Below, in pieces: positions 8,686-17,671 of a stretch of 64,000 nucleotides of DNA (within the stretch, counting starts at the first letter, position 1; each line of letters begins with the position of its first letter). Where the stretch lies: assembly GCA_015060335.1 (NCBI GenBank), contig SUYR01000002.1:1-64000 (forward strand), in the 5' to 3' direction. A program made the translations under genes and the position numbers. The notes beneath the pieces were generated by a model, which saw only the letters and a program-made list of their open reading frames with translations, made no database searches and had not been told where the DNA came from. The DNA is from Bacteroidales bacterium. Lineage in GTDB: Bacteria; Bacteroidota; Bacteroidia; Bacteroidales; UBA932.

Positions 8686-9849
8686 TTAAAGTGTTTCAAG
8701 AATCTGCCAGATCTGATAAAGACCTCTTGGGACATGGAAACAGCCTTTCCACTTACCACCCTTAAGAGTCAGAAGAACCTCACCACGACGGTTAAGATAG
8801 CCGTACCACTCCGGATACTCGTGATCCTTGAAATGTGTCCACATATAATCGTGAAGTTTCTTGAACCACTCGAGGCACTGCTCGTTACCAGTAAGCTGAT
8901 AACCCTTGATCATACAGATAGCAGACTCAAGGTGTACCCACCAAAGCTTCTGATCCCACTCGAGCTTCTGCATAGGAGCCTTCTTGATATCCTGGAAATA
9001 GAAGATTCCGCCATACTCCTTATCCCATCCGAAATCGATCACGCTGAGAGCGATCTCGACGCACTTGTCGATGAGTGCCTTGTCATTTCTACGGATTCCG
9101 AGGTTCATCATGAACCAGAGCGCCTCAAGGTCGTGACCAGGATTGATCTCTCTTCCTTCGAAGCAGTCAATCGGAGTTCCGTCTGGAGATACATTCTCAA
9201 GCATCACACCGTATTCAGGATGATAGAACACATTAAGGATTTCGCTGAGACACTCGTCGATGGTCTGGTCCAGCATGCTCTTATCCTCAAGGATATGCTC
9301 AACCTCAAGAGCCATGTTGCAGATGATCATAGGAAGAGCGAATCCCTTCATAGGACGAGTACCAGGATATGATTTCTCCCAACGGCCCTTAGGATCGTTA
9401 CGACGGTCGAGAATTCTCTGGAAAGTCTTGAGAGCTATCTCCTTATACTCCTCGCTACCGGTTGCCTCTGCAAGTTGAGCGAAAGCCATGCAGGCAAATG
9501 TATTGGAGAAGATATTATATGGCTGAATTATAGGCTTACCCTCTCGTGTAACTGAGAAATAGAAGTCATAATTGCCGTCATGCGCATATTTCTTAAGGAA
9601 CTCGGCACCCTGTATAGCGCAGTCAAGCCATTCCTGCTTTTTCTCCACCTTGTTGTAAAGCATGGCAAACATCCACACTTCCCTTCCCTGAAGCCAGATA
9701 AACTTGTCAGTATCAAATACACTTCCGTCTCTGTCAAGGCAAGAGAAGTATCCACCGTACTCGAGATCCTGTGATTTCTCGAGCCAGAATGGAAGTACAT
9801 TATCCAAAAGTTCGCTCTTATATTGAGCCGCGAGTTTCTTGAAATCCAT
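8686..9849 (-). CDS. AGE-family sugar epimerase (N-acylglucosamine 2-epimerase type)
   Basis: The 387-residue length and an (alpha/alpha)6-barrel pattern match the AGE/RnBP family. Recognisable blocks are LQGREVWMFAMLYN, GFALPMIICNMALEVE, NPGHDLEALWFMMN and GCFHVPRGLYQ; the histidines of the last two correspond to the catalytic pair of the family. There is no signal peptide, so the enzyme is cytoplasmic. AGE enzymes interconvert GlcNAc and ManNAc, but relatives act on cellobiose or free mannose, so substrate choice is open. The ATG at 9849 is preferred over the one four codons upstream. It is the first gene after a strong terminator and has a TAAATTTG element at 9877-9884 on its strand. Confidence 0.85.
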   Translation of the reverse strand: MDFKKLAAQYKSELLDNVLPFWLEKSQDLEYGGYFSCLDRDGSVFDTDKFIWLQGREVWMFAMLYNKVEKKQEWLDCAIQGAEFLKKYAHDGNYDFYFSVTREGKPIIQPYNIFSNTFACMAFAQLAEATGSEEYKEIALKTFQRILDRRNDPKGRWEKSYPGTRPMKGFALPMIICNMALEVEHILEDKSMLDQTIDECLSEILNVFYHPEYGVMLENVSPDGTPIDCFEGREINPGHDLEALWFMMNLGIRRNDKALIDKCVEIALSVIDFGWDKEYGGIFYFQDIKKAPMQKLEWDQKLWWVHLESAICMIKGYQLTGNEQCLEWFKKLHDYMWTHFKDHEYPEWYGYLNRRGEVLLTLKGGKWKGCFHVPRGLYQIWQILETL

Positions 9850-9876
9850 ATTACAATACAATTTAGAAAATTTTCA

Positions 9877-9884
9877 CAAATTTA
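9877..9884 (-). promoter_or_regulatory. Putative -7 element of the epimerase unit
   Basis: TAAATTTG on the minus strand fits TAnnTTTG and lies 27 bases before the epimerase ATG. No TTTG is visible at the expected 19-21 base spacing. Confidence 0.35.
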
Positions 9885-10077
9885 TAAAAATATTTTATTA
9901 ATTGGTAAGTAATTTTAATGATTTTATCAATATCCTAAAGTAATAACTGTGATAATATTCGTACTATTAATTAATCCCCAACTCATTATCACTTGACTCG
10001 CCCCCATTCTTTAATACGCAGCAATCCTTGCTTCCATCCCACTCAAAACACAACTTATTAATTACCAGCCATTTGGA

Positions 10078-10100
10078 CAAATAATGCGTCGCATTATTTG
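10078..10100. promoter_or_regulatory. 23-bp palindrome, possible operator
   Basis: Two 11-base arms, CAAATAATGCG and CGCATTATTTG, flank a single T. A partial echo, GACGCATC, follows a few bases on. The compact symmetry and its place between two units of the same locus suggest a dimeric regulator site, but it could also be a transcript hairpin. It lies about 230 bp upstream of the epimerase start. Confidence 0.35.
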
Positions 10101-10132
10101 TTTGACGCATCACAAGTAGTAAGTAATCATAA

Positions 10133-10166
10133 ATAAAAAAGGAGTTCCACTTGTAATGGAACTCCC
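10133..10166 (-). terminator. Intrinsic terminator of the SusC/D operon
   Basis: On the minus strand a perfect 9-bp stem GGAGTTCCA/TGGAACTCC with a 7-base loop is followed by six T residues (10140-10135). It lies just after the stop of the BACON protein gene. Confidence 0.9.
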
Positions 10167-10186
10167 TCATATTGATTAAATCAAAA

Positions 10187-11707
10187 TTATTTAATCTGAA
10201 CACATGCTGCAGTTGCCTTGCCGAGATCTACATAGTACATGTAAAGTGCCTCATCAGTAGAGATAAGAACAACGTCAGAAGTTGCGCCAGCACCAACAAA
10301 GTCTGCACTTACAGTATAACCATATACATACTGATTAGATGTAAGATCATACAGGAATGCACCAGATGATGTATAGTTGAAGTGAGCACCAACACCTACA
10401 GCAGCATAAAGTACGCCGTCATAAGTTGCAGATGCAAGTGAACACATATTGTCGTTACCGCCAAAGTGTCCTGCTGAACCACCTGCTACAGCCCAAGTGC
10501 CACCTGCGTTTGAATAGAATGCAGAGCAAGGGTAGTATGTTGCCAAGAAACCGTCAGCAATGCTGCTACCAAGAGGAACAACACAACCATTATTAACGTC
10601 CCACAAAGTACCGCCATCAAACACACCAGAGTCAAGAGCACCAAACTGTGTTGCACCAGCAACACCATCAACGATATCACAAGCGATATAATACTGTGAA
10701 ACATCAACGATCATAACAACAACACCGTTCTTTGTAACATCGCCACCTGCCTTAACGTTACCTGCATTACTTGAGTAAACATCAGTATGATTAAGTGTAG
10801 CAACCTTGACTGGAGTTGGATTCTCGAGAGAAGAAATTGCATATACATCAACTGCGCCACCAAATGCTACATTCTGAGCAAGTACAATGTTTCCAGCATC
10901 ATCTGACGCCATTCCAGAAACTACAAATCCATCTGGTACAGGAACTGATGATACATATGAACCATCCTCTGCATTGAGAGTATAAACGGCTGCGCCTGTT
11001 GAAACTACAACATAACCGTCCTTATAAGCAACGTGGATAGGGTTTCCAAGAGTAATATCAGTCATATCAGCAAGTGACTTCTCCCAAACAAGACTTGCAC
11101 GACCTACCTGACTAACAGTGATTGTTTCAGAAACAGCATCTACATTGTTAGAAAGAGTAAGAGTAAGAGAACGTGGAGCATAACCCTCATTAGCGGCTAC
11201 TACGATTGTATAAGCACCTGTCTCATTATTGAAAGTATAAGAAAGCCAGTCATTCTCAGGCATATCAACTACATACTCAACATTTGCATTAACTGTCACT
11301 GTCTGAGTACCACCTTCCTGATCGAAATTAATTTCTGTAGGCTCGATCTCAAGTGATGGATAACCTTCCTGACAAACATCAAATACGAGTACAGAAACAC
11401 CTGCCTTAACAGTAATGACAGCATTACGTGCTGCACCGGTATTAGGTGTTGCAATAACTGTTATAGAAGCGTCACCAGCCTTACCTGACTTTGGAGTGAT
11501 CTGAAGCCAATCATAAGTATTGTCCAGTTCTGCTGTCCAGTCGAGATTCACTTTGAACTCCAACTTAAGGCTCTCATCCTCGCTACCCTGATAAGGGATA
11601 ACAACATCTGGATTAGCAAAGTCAAACTCCGGTGGAGTTACAGGATCAACCTGCTCACATGCAATCGCCGCTACGACGATTGACAGAAAAAGTGCAATTT
11701 TTTTCAT
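10187..11707 (-). CDS. BACON-domain beta-propeller-like surface lipoprotein
   Basis: This 506-residue lipoprotein has the signal MKKIALFLSIVVAAIAC (Cys17). Two tandem BACON domains occupy about residues 30-112 and 114-203; each ends with a typical VSQ- or CQ-type strand (VFDVCQEGYP, ITVSQVG). The remaining 300 residues are rich in short beta repeats with GN and DG turns and resemble a propeller. BACON domains are found in Bacteroidota surface proteins and are thought to bind carbohydrate or mucin or to act as spacers. The position at the end of the SusC/D operon suits a SusE/F-like glycan-binding role. The propeller part resembles that of the DUF5018 protein upstream. Confidence 0.75.
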   Translation of the reverse strand: MKKIALFLSIVVAAIACEQVDPVTPPEFDFANPDVVIPYQGSEDESLKLEFKVNLDWTAELDNTYDWLQITPKSGKAGDASITVIATPNTGAARNAVITVKAGVSVLVFDVCQEGYPSLEIEPTEINFDQEGGTQTVTVNANVEYVVDMPENDWLSYTFNNETGAYTIVVAANEGYAPRSLTLTLSNNVDAVSETITVSQVGRASLVWEKSLADMTDITLGNPIHVAYKDGYVVVSTGAAVYTLNAEDGSYVSSVPVPDGFVVSGMASDDAGNIVLAQNVAFGGAVDVYAISSLENPTPVKVATLNHTDVYSSNAGNVKAGGDVTKNGVVVMIVDVSQYYIACDIVDGVAGATQFGALDSGVFDGGTLWDVNNGCVVPLGSSIADGFLATYYPCSAFYSNAGGTWAVAGGSAGHFGGNDNMCSLASATYDGVLYAAVGVGAHFNYTSSGAFLYDLTSNQYVYGYTVSADFVGAGATSDVVLISTDEALYMYYVDLGKATAACVQIK

Positions 11708-11739
11708 AATAAAAATAAAAATGGTTAGTTAATAATGAT

Positions 11740-13128
11740 TTATAAAGTTTCCAAGTATTTGTCAAATGCATTCTTTATATCGTCCCAATAATCATACATC
11801 TTGATATGACAGAGATCAAAGAAGAACATTCCCCCTGTTGAAGCATTGATACAGGCATCAACGATATCTGGCATCAGAGCACCTTGCCCCCCGTTTTCAA
11901 AACCTGAAGAATTTCCGATATCAGGACCTCCGATAAACGGAACATCTCCGGCGAAAATTGACTGAGCTCTCTTACAAAAGCCCTGCATTGTCCACTCACC
12001 AGATCCATATATGGAAGAAGTCGAGGCATAAGCACCTATGAACATAATGTCACAATGGTCCGCATATCCATAGTCGCTATACTCTGCCGGAGCCCAACTG
12101 TAAGAATTCCTTGCATTGTACTTCGGACTCGCCCAGTTCACTCCTGACATATAATAACTGCTGTACCAGGCACCAACATAAGCTCCAAAGCGAATATCAG
12201 GATTTACCGAATGTACCTTTTCAGATGCCTTTTCAATGAAGTCATGTATAACTTTTGCCCTGAATGTCATCCAATCCTTCTGTAACGAGCTTACTGGCGG
12301 AGAGAGTTTGTTTACACCCGGAGCAAAAATATCCGCCGGCCAGTTGGCAACCTTTTCTCCAATAAACTCTTCGAATTTCTCACGAGACACTTCTGAGAAA
12401 TCACTCATAAGTTCATTGTCGTCATAACGACAACGGTCCAGGATAATACCTTTCAAGTCGTATGATGCAAGATCTTCAAGAATACCAAGGAGATAATTGA
12501 CTACCTTATCATCAGCAGGATTGAGGAATTTTGCACCAGTTCCAAGATCCATTGTACTTTTAAGTCCCTCTTCCGTATTGACTATAGTAGCCCAATCCTT
12601 ATCGATACCTCCCTCGTAGATAGGTCCAGTCGGACCTAAACCGTATGGACAGTTATAGCCGGCAACCATAGTATTGATCGAGGCATAGACATCGAGTCCG
12701 ATCTCCTTTCCTGCATCGATAAATGCCTGAAGATAATCGAATTTTGCAGTACGATATACCCAATCATAACCAGAGGAAAGCCATGCATCAACTTTGACCA
12801 ATTCTGACTCGACATCAGACTTGAAAAGAAGTCCGGCATTCGTAGGTCTGACATCCACAATCACACCTGTAAAGCCAGTGTTCTTGATTCTCGCCATATC
12901 GTCTGCGATATTCTTCTCGCTATTTGCATAATCCTTGAAATTAGCAGCCGCATCAATCCAGACGAAACGAGCCTTTTCCTCCTTTTTATCAGGGACAGGT
13001 TCTTCTCCTTGATCCGGAGCAGGCGTCACATCTCCCCACGAATCGTCCCAAAGAATATCATTATCTTCGCCACAAGCGACAAATGCGAGCAACGACATAG
13101 ATAAAAATATATTTCTTAAAATATTCAT
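11740..13128 (-). CDS. GHL10-like (DUF187-type) TIM-barrel lipoprotein, copy 2
   Basis: This 462-residue lipoprotein has the signal MNILRNIFLSMSLLAFVAC (Cys19), then an acidic, proline-rich linker (about 20-50) and the GHL10-like barrel. Motifs shared with copies 1 and 3 are WIDAAANFKDYANS, VIVDVRPT, GIILDRCRYDDN, FRAKVIHDFI, FGAYVGAWY, NWASPKY, EWTMQGFCK and FFDLCHIKM. It lies between the NAGPA gene and the BACON gene in the core operon. Glycan hydrolysis is expected from the fold; the linkage is unknown. Confidence 0.8.
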   Translation of the reverse strand: MNILRNIFLSMSLLAFVACGEDNDILWDDSWGDVTPAPDQGEEPVPDKKEEKARFVWIDAAANFKDYANSEKNIADDMARIKNTGFTGVIVDVRPTNAGLLFKSDVESELVKVDAWLSSGYDWVYRTAKFDYLQAFIDAGKEIGLDVYASINTMVAGYNCPYGLGPTGPIYEGGIDKDWATIVNTEEGLKSTMDLGTGAKFLNPADDKVVNYLLGILEDLASYDLKGIILDRCRYDDNELMSDFSEVSREKFEEFIGEKVANWPADIFAPGVNKLSPPVSSLQKDWMTFRAKVIHDFIEKASEKVHSVNPDIRFGAYVGAWYSSYYMSGVNWASPKYNARNSYSWAPAEYSDYGYADHCDIMFIGAYASTSSIYGSGEWTMQGFCKRAQSIFAGDVPFIGGPDIGNSSGFENGGQGALMPDIVDACINASTGGMFFFDLCHIKMYDYWDDIKNAFDKYLETL

Positions 13129-13134
13129 CTGATA

Positions 13135-14190
13135 CTATTTAATCATAACCGTACTTCCCACTGCTCGTTGAGAACCATCTGAAACCTTAATGGTAGGCTT
13201 GCCATTGATCAGCATGCAGCTTGAGCCACCACCGTCGAGATTTATAGCCTCAACACAGCCAAGATCAAGAAGTACATTAGCAACGTCTGCTGTTGTAAGT
13301 CCCTTGACCCCTTCCGTCATCTGACGTCCTTCACAAACGAAGAGAATCATCTTATCATCCTCTGTAACTCCGATTGCTGTTCGAGGCTGATTGGTATCAG
13401 GACCTATACCTGCAGACCCATTAAACAGTTCCTCAACATAGGTATCCTTGAATTTTCCATTATCAATCAGGAGAGGACCTCCGCCAATGGCTGTCTTCGC
13501 AGCAAATTTCTTTGCACCTTCCGGATATGAGGCTGAAGGAGTCGCAGCAGGCTTGTTTTCCCATGAATTCAATGCCGGCGATGTGTACATATAATGAGCT
13601 GTTGATGTTGTCTTATATGTCCAGCATGCATCAAAATCACCTTCTGCAGACTCTAAAAAAGCGGCTCTTGTAGGATGGTACAGCGGCTTGCTCCAATCAA
13701 TCGCCGCATAATTTATATTGTACGCCAAGACTTCAGACTCCCTGACAGCAAGACTCGATGAATAGTTCATACCTCCTGATGCATAGAAGAATCCGGCATT
13801 GATGACAACAGACCATTTACCTTCCTTGTAAACAGTTGCCGGCGTCTTGAAAGAATCTGTCGTACCTGCCATGTCAGAGTCATCTATACTCCATATATCC
13901 CATTGAGCCTTTGACATATCGGCAACTGCCACATAGGCAATCGCCTTTTTCCCTTCAAGACTATCAGGTGACTTATACACTTTGACATATTCCGGTAACG
14001 TACCGAAATCTGAGGACACTTCAGTCCATTTATCCAGTGCAGCACCACCAACCTCCGGCTCTTCCGGTTCCTGCACCTCAGGATCGTTCTGAACAGGATC
14101 GTTAAATGGCCAATCATAACTGCTGTCCTGCTTATCCTCGCAAGACATTGCGAGGATAGCAGCAGCAACTATCATAACAAAGATCTTCAT
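13135..14190 (-). CDS. DUF2233/NAGPA phosphodiester glycosidase family lipoprotein
   Basis: This 351-residue lipoprotein carries the signal MKIFVMIVAAAILAMSC. The catalytic-type domain (about 75-350) ends in the family signature CVEAINLDGGGSSCML. It also shows VVINAGFFYASGG and GPDTNQPRTAIGVTEDD, matching the NAGPA/DUF2233 family (PF09992). The human member removes GlcNAc from GlcNAc-1-phospho-6-mannose phosphodiesters. Bacterial homologues are thought to be phosphodiester glycosidases. Its place in a SusC/D operon with an exported phosphoesterase nearby makes a phosphodiester-bearing glycan the favoured substrate (inference). It starts 5 bases after the DUF5018 stop. Confidence 0.85.
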   Translation of the reverse strand: MKIFVMIVAAAILAMSCEDKQDSSYDWPFNDPVQNDPEVQEPEEPEVGGAALDKWTEVSSDFGTLPEYVKVYKSPDSLEGKKAIAYVAVADMSKAQWDIWSIDDSDMAGTTDSFKTPATVYKEGKWSVVINAGFFYASGGMNYSSSLAVRESEVLAYNINYAAIDWSKPLYHPTRAAFLESAEGDFDACWTYKTTSTAHYMYTSPALNSWENKPAATPSASYPEGAKKFAAKTAIGGGPLLIDNGKFKDTYVEELFNGSAGIGPDTNQPRTAIGVTEDDKMILFVCEGRQMTEGVKGLTTADVANVLLDLGCVEAINLDGGGSSCMLINGKPTIKVSDGSQRAVGSTVMIK

Positions 14191-14195
14191 AACTA

Positions 14196-15920
14196 TTAAA
14201 TATCGATACAGTCAGCTACGTATCCTCCGATAACAGCTGAGTTATGGTCAAAATAGAACACATAGACCTTAAAGCCATCAGCAGAAGGAGCCATAATCAC
14301 ATCTCCTGAAGAATAGCCGGAGTCGTAACTTCCTGGCGCATCAATCTGTATATCCTGATCCATCAGAACAGTATTACCATTCTTGATAGAAGAAGGTGAT
14401 GAAATATCAAAAACTCTAAGCTGTGGACCACAGTACCAGTTAGCAAACCAACTGGTTACAAGATGAACCGCATAAGTTGCATTATTGAATGTTTTTGCAT
14501 CCATCACGTTTGAGTTGTAGTTTGACTGGGCATCGCTACCAATTTCAAATATTGGTAATGTAGCCGCTATCGATCCATTTCCATCCACGTATTTCAAAGA
14601 ATTACGAATATCACTGCCACTATAAGGAGTATAATATGACACCATGATTCCTTTCTCGATATCTGATGAGACAGAAACGACTTTTGCACAATGTCCAGGA
14701 GGGTTTGCCCAACCGATACCAAGTGGACTGAGATCGATTGTTTCAGTAGCAACTACCTGACCACCAGAAACGATTACTCTTGTATATTTACTTGTACCTG
14801 TAACGCCTTCAATACCTTCGTGAGTAAGTGTAATGACAGCATCCGTATCAATATTGCCATGGACCTTAACATGATATCCCACAGCCACATCTGTTTCATT
14901 AGTAAATGAATGGAAGAATTCAGGTGCTTGACTGACTGACTTAGTCCTGTAAATATTCAAGACTTCGGTCGGTGCTGCATGATTGGTAAGCAAGAGATTG
15001 CCGCCTTCATCACTTGTAATTGCATCAGCAGGAGCATCTCCAACTTCAATAGAACCCAACTTGACTCCAGTGAGTGCATCAATATAGATAGGTGCAGAGC
15101 CATTACCCATACTTACTACAAGATGTCCTCCGATATATCCAAGGGATGGGAAAATATGCTCATCCGAATAAGCAGGGAAATTAAGTCGTGAAATAGCATC
15201 CATATTGAAAAGCCTGCGCACAGATTTTTCTCTGAATCCAAAAGGAATCTTAGTTGGATGCTTCTTGAGGATCTTGTAAGTACATTTTGTCTTGCCATCC
15301 TGCGCAACAACAGTAACTGACTGCTCGTTATTGTAATTTTTCTTCGACACAAGATTTGTCTCGACAGTAGCATGAGCACAAGCAGTGGCTGAAGCAGAAA
15401 AACTACTCAAATCATCAACTGTGAAGATATAAATCTCTTTTGTCTCTTCGTTGATGAAACCTTCAACAGGGTATGGGTTCGTAAGCGAGAAAGTAACAAG
15501 ATTACATTTGTTCGACTTATTTCTTGAACCTGTAATTATAATCTTGCGGCTTTCACCTTGCGCATTTGTAAAAGTGAATTCATTTTCCTGTGTAAGATCA
15601 AGAATCTGCAACGGCGGATAAATCTTACAGTTCGGTGCAAGTTCTGCCTTGACACGTACTCGCGTCATGTGAAGAGTCGTAGGATTTGTCGATTCCTCAG
15701 GAAAATAATATGGAATAGGAATAACATACCTATCTGCGTCCGGATCAGTCACTGTCAACTTTGCCAATTCCTTATCCTCAAACTGCTCTGATGTCGAAGT
15801 AAAGAATGCGGTCAAAGAAGTGATACCTTGACGTTCAACAGTCGGGGGCACATATTCAGGCTTGTGACACGATGAAATTAGTGCCACAGCCGTTAAAATG
15901 AGTAAAAATATTTTTTTCAT
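14196..15920 (-). CDS. DUF5018-domain surface lipoprotein, SusE/F position
   Basis: I start at the ATG of the lipoprotein signal MKKIFLLILTAVALISSC (574 residues). The N-terminal part (about 25-215) contains two beta domains of the DUF5018 type (PF16410), for example LTAFFTSTSEQFEDKELA and LVTFSLTNPYPVEGFI. The rest is propeller-like and parallels the C-terminal part of the BACON lipoprotein. The gene lies directly after susD, where SusE/SusF-type surface glycan-binding proteins are usually encoded. A glycan-binding role is inferred from that position. No catalytic motif is seen. Confidence 0.72.
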   Translation of the reverse strand: MKKIFLLILTAVALISSCHKPEYVPPTVERQGITSLTAFFTSTSEQFEDKELAKLTVTDPDADRYVIPIPYYFPEESTNPTTLHMTRVRVKAELAPNCKIYPPLQILDLTQENEFTFTNAQGESRKIIITGSRNKSNKCNLVTFSLTNPYPVEGFINEETKEIYIFTVDDLSSFSASATACAHATVETNLVSKKNYNNEQSVTVVAQDGKTKCTYKILKKHPTKIPFGFREKSVRRLFNMDAISRLNFPAYSDEHIFPSLGYIGGHLVVSMGNGSAPIYIDALTGVKLGSIEVGDAPADAITSDEGGNLLLTNHAAPTEVLNIYRTKSVSQAPEFFHSFTNETDVAVGYHVKVHGNIDTDAVITLTHEGIEGVTGTSKYTRVIVSGGQVVATETIDLSPLGIGWANPPGHCAKVVSVSSDIEKGIMVSYYTPYSGSDIRNSLKYVDGNGSIAATLPIFEIGSDAQSNYNSNVMDAKTFNNATYAVHLVTSWFANWYCGPQLRVFDISSPSSIKNGNTVLMDQDIQIDAPGSYDSGYSSGDVIMAPSADGFKVYVFYFDHNSAVIGGYVADCIDI

Positions 15921-15937
15921 ATTATTGCAAATTAACA

Positions 15938-17605
15938 TTATTTCCACTCTTCATACTGATCGACCAGACCATTATTACTGAGTTCTGAAGACGGCAATGG
16001 GAATCTATACATCTTTTCAGGGAAGTTACGATCCTCCGTATCTACAGATACATAAGTATATGTGAATGTATCATCAGCATTCTTCTCGATCTTCAAGCCA
16101 TGAACCTGATATCCTGTAAGACCTTCCGGATAAGCCTTATGAGCAACACCCCAACGACGGAGATCCCAATACCATAATCCTTCAAATGCAAGCTCCACTC
16201 TACGCTCCTGTCTGATTGCATTCCAAAGTTCCGAACCACCCTTAGGTGTATATGGAAGACCGACTCTTGTCCTGATAGCCTCCACAGCAGCATTTGCCTC
16301 GGAATACTTATCTGCGCCCAGATTATAGCAAGCCTCAGCCTTATTAAGAAGAACCTCTGCATATCTGATAATGGTCAAAGGCATTGTACCACCAGAATAA
16401 GCAATCACATCATGAGACTCATCAGCCAGTTTCTTAAGATAATATCCAGTCGTAGTCTTTCCACTTGGATCAACTGTACCGAACCATTGAACCCAACCGT
16501 CACTACCATCTACAAACGGCTCGATAGTACGATTTTTCCACGGAGCGCCATTATAAAGGATGGTTGCATGGAAACGAGGCTCAAGTTCAGCATAAGGAGG
16601 GGTATCGGTAGTCGTACCATGCCACTTTGTCCAATCTGGGAAACCACCCGTAGCATACTCATAAGACTCAACCATTTCCTGAGTTGGAGTTCCGTATCCA
16701 CCACCTGTCTGCTTGTGAATAGCATAGTCACCACCAGGAGTATAATAATAATCCATAGAATGAGTGATGTTCGCTCCTCTGTTAAAGTGCCACTGAAGAA
16801 TTGCCTCGTTATTACCGCTGCCTGTATCCTTCTTGATAGCATCTTCATAAGAATCCTCCAGATCATAACCAAGGGCTGCAACTTCATCTGCCGCTGTCAC
16901 TACATCAGAATATCTTTTTGCGTAAAGCATCGCACGGGTCATGAATGCCCAAGCCATACCCTTATCGGCACGTCCCTTAGACATTGTCCTGTCAGGAAGA
17001 TTCTCTGCTGCAAACTTCAGGTCCTTATATATGAACTCCCATCCCTCTTCTTCAGTACTGAGTGCCTTATCCTTCGTATAATCGGACATATTCTCATCGT
17101 AAAGAATAATCTCCTTATAACGTTTCATCAGGTCGAAATACAAGAAGGCACGAGTAAACTTAAGTTCAGCCTCAAGGCGAAGTTTATCTTCATCAGACAT
17201 CATTCCGTACTGATGCAAATCGGATATTGCATTGTTACACTTTCTGATTCCTGTGTACCAACCCCAATTTCCAAGATAAACATTAACCCAATTATCAGAA
17301 AGTGTAGTTGAAGAACCATACGCTGTCTGGCTCGCCTGAAGTCCCATAGGAACATTATTGTAGGAACCATATTTAAGCATGTCAGTATATGCCTCAGTCA
17401 ATACACCGGATGAAGATTGTCCTACTGCGACATCATATACATACGAATACAAGTAGTTGATATGGTATTCAGCGTTCACAGTAGTATTCCATATAACCTT
17501 ATCAGACACCTTATCTGTCGGTTGCATGTCATCAAAGAACTTGTTACATGAGACCCCTGTGAACAAGATTCCGATGAGCACTAATATTTTTGATAAAATT
17601 TTCAT
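15938..17605 (-). CDS. susD: SusD/RagB family nutrient-binding lipoprotein
   Basis: The 555-residue lipoprotein begins MKILSKILVLIGILFTGVSC (Cys20), followed by NKFFDDMQPTDKVSD, typical of SusD N-termini. A tetratricopeptide-rich N-terminal half contains RKCNNAISDL, LRLEAELKFTRAFLYFDLMKRY and MAWAFMTRAMLYAKRY. The C-terminal half ends with RTRVGLPYTP, IRQERRVELAFEGLWYWDLRRW and the final MYRFPLPSSEL, all classic for the family. SusD forms the lid of the SusC transporter and captures oligosaccharide at the cell surface. It lies 66 bp downstream of susC. The specific ligand cannot be read from the sequence. Confidence 0.95.
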   Translation of the reverse strand: MKILSKILVLIGILFTGVSCNKFFDDMQPTDKVSDKVIWNTTVNAEYHINYLYSYVYDVAVGQSSSGVLTEAYTDMLKYGSYNNVPMGLQASQTAYGSSTTLSDNWVNVYLGNWGWYTGIRKCNNAISDLHQYGMMSDEDKLRLEAELKFTRAFLYFDLMKRYKEIILYDENMSDYTKDKALSTEEEGWEFIYKDLKFAAENLPDRTMSKGRADKGMAWAFMTRAMLYAKRYSDVVTAADEVAALGYDLEDSYEDAIKKDTGSGNNEAILQWHFNRGANITHSMDYYYTPGGDYAIHKQTGGGYGTPTQEMVESYEYATGGFPDWTKWHGTTTDTPPYAELEPRFHATILYNGAPWKNRTIEPFVDGSDGWVQWFGTVDPSGKTTTGYYLKKLADESHDVIAYSGGTMPLTIIRYAEVLLNKAEACYNLGADKYSEANAAVEAIRTRVGLPYTPKGGSELWNAIRQERRVELAFEGLWYWDLRRWGVAHKAYPEGLTGYQVHGLKIEKNADDTFTYTYVSVDTEDRNFPEKMYRFPLPSSELSNNGLVDQYEEWK

Positions 17606-17671
17606 AAATTCTGTTTTTACAATCTCTATAATTCCAATTTCATTAAGAATTATCCAGAAATGTGTGACGGT

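Larger units (their letters stand above)
9850..10186. other. Intergenic region with promoter-like element, palindrome and terminator
   Basis: This 337-bp gap splits the minus-strand gene series into two transcription units. On the minus strand it holds, in transcription order, the terminator of the BACON gene, a 23-base palindrome (10078-10100), and a TAAATTTG -7-like box at 9877-9884 serving the epimerase gene. No convincing gene is seen. Confidence 0.6.

Noticed and set aside
8734..9372. 212-codon open frame opposite the AGE epimerase gene
   Set aside because: The epimerase motifs on the other strand are unmistakable; the antisense peptide is a repetitive Leu/Ile/Val product with no family.
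16412..17311. 299-codon open frame on the plus strand opposite susD
   Set aside because: It lies wholly antisense to a clear SusD gene, has an unnatural composition rich in Ile, Arg and Ser, and has no domain or start context.
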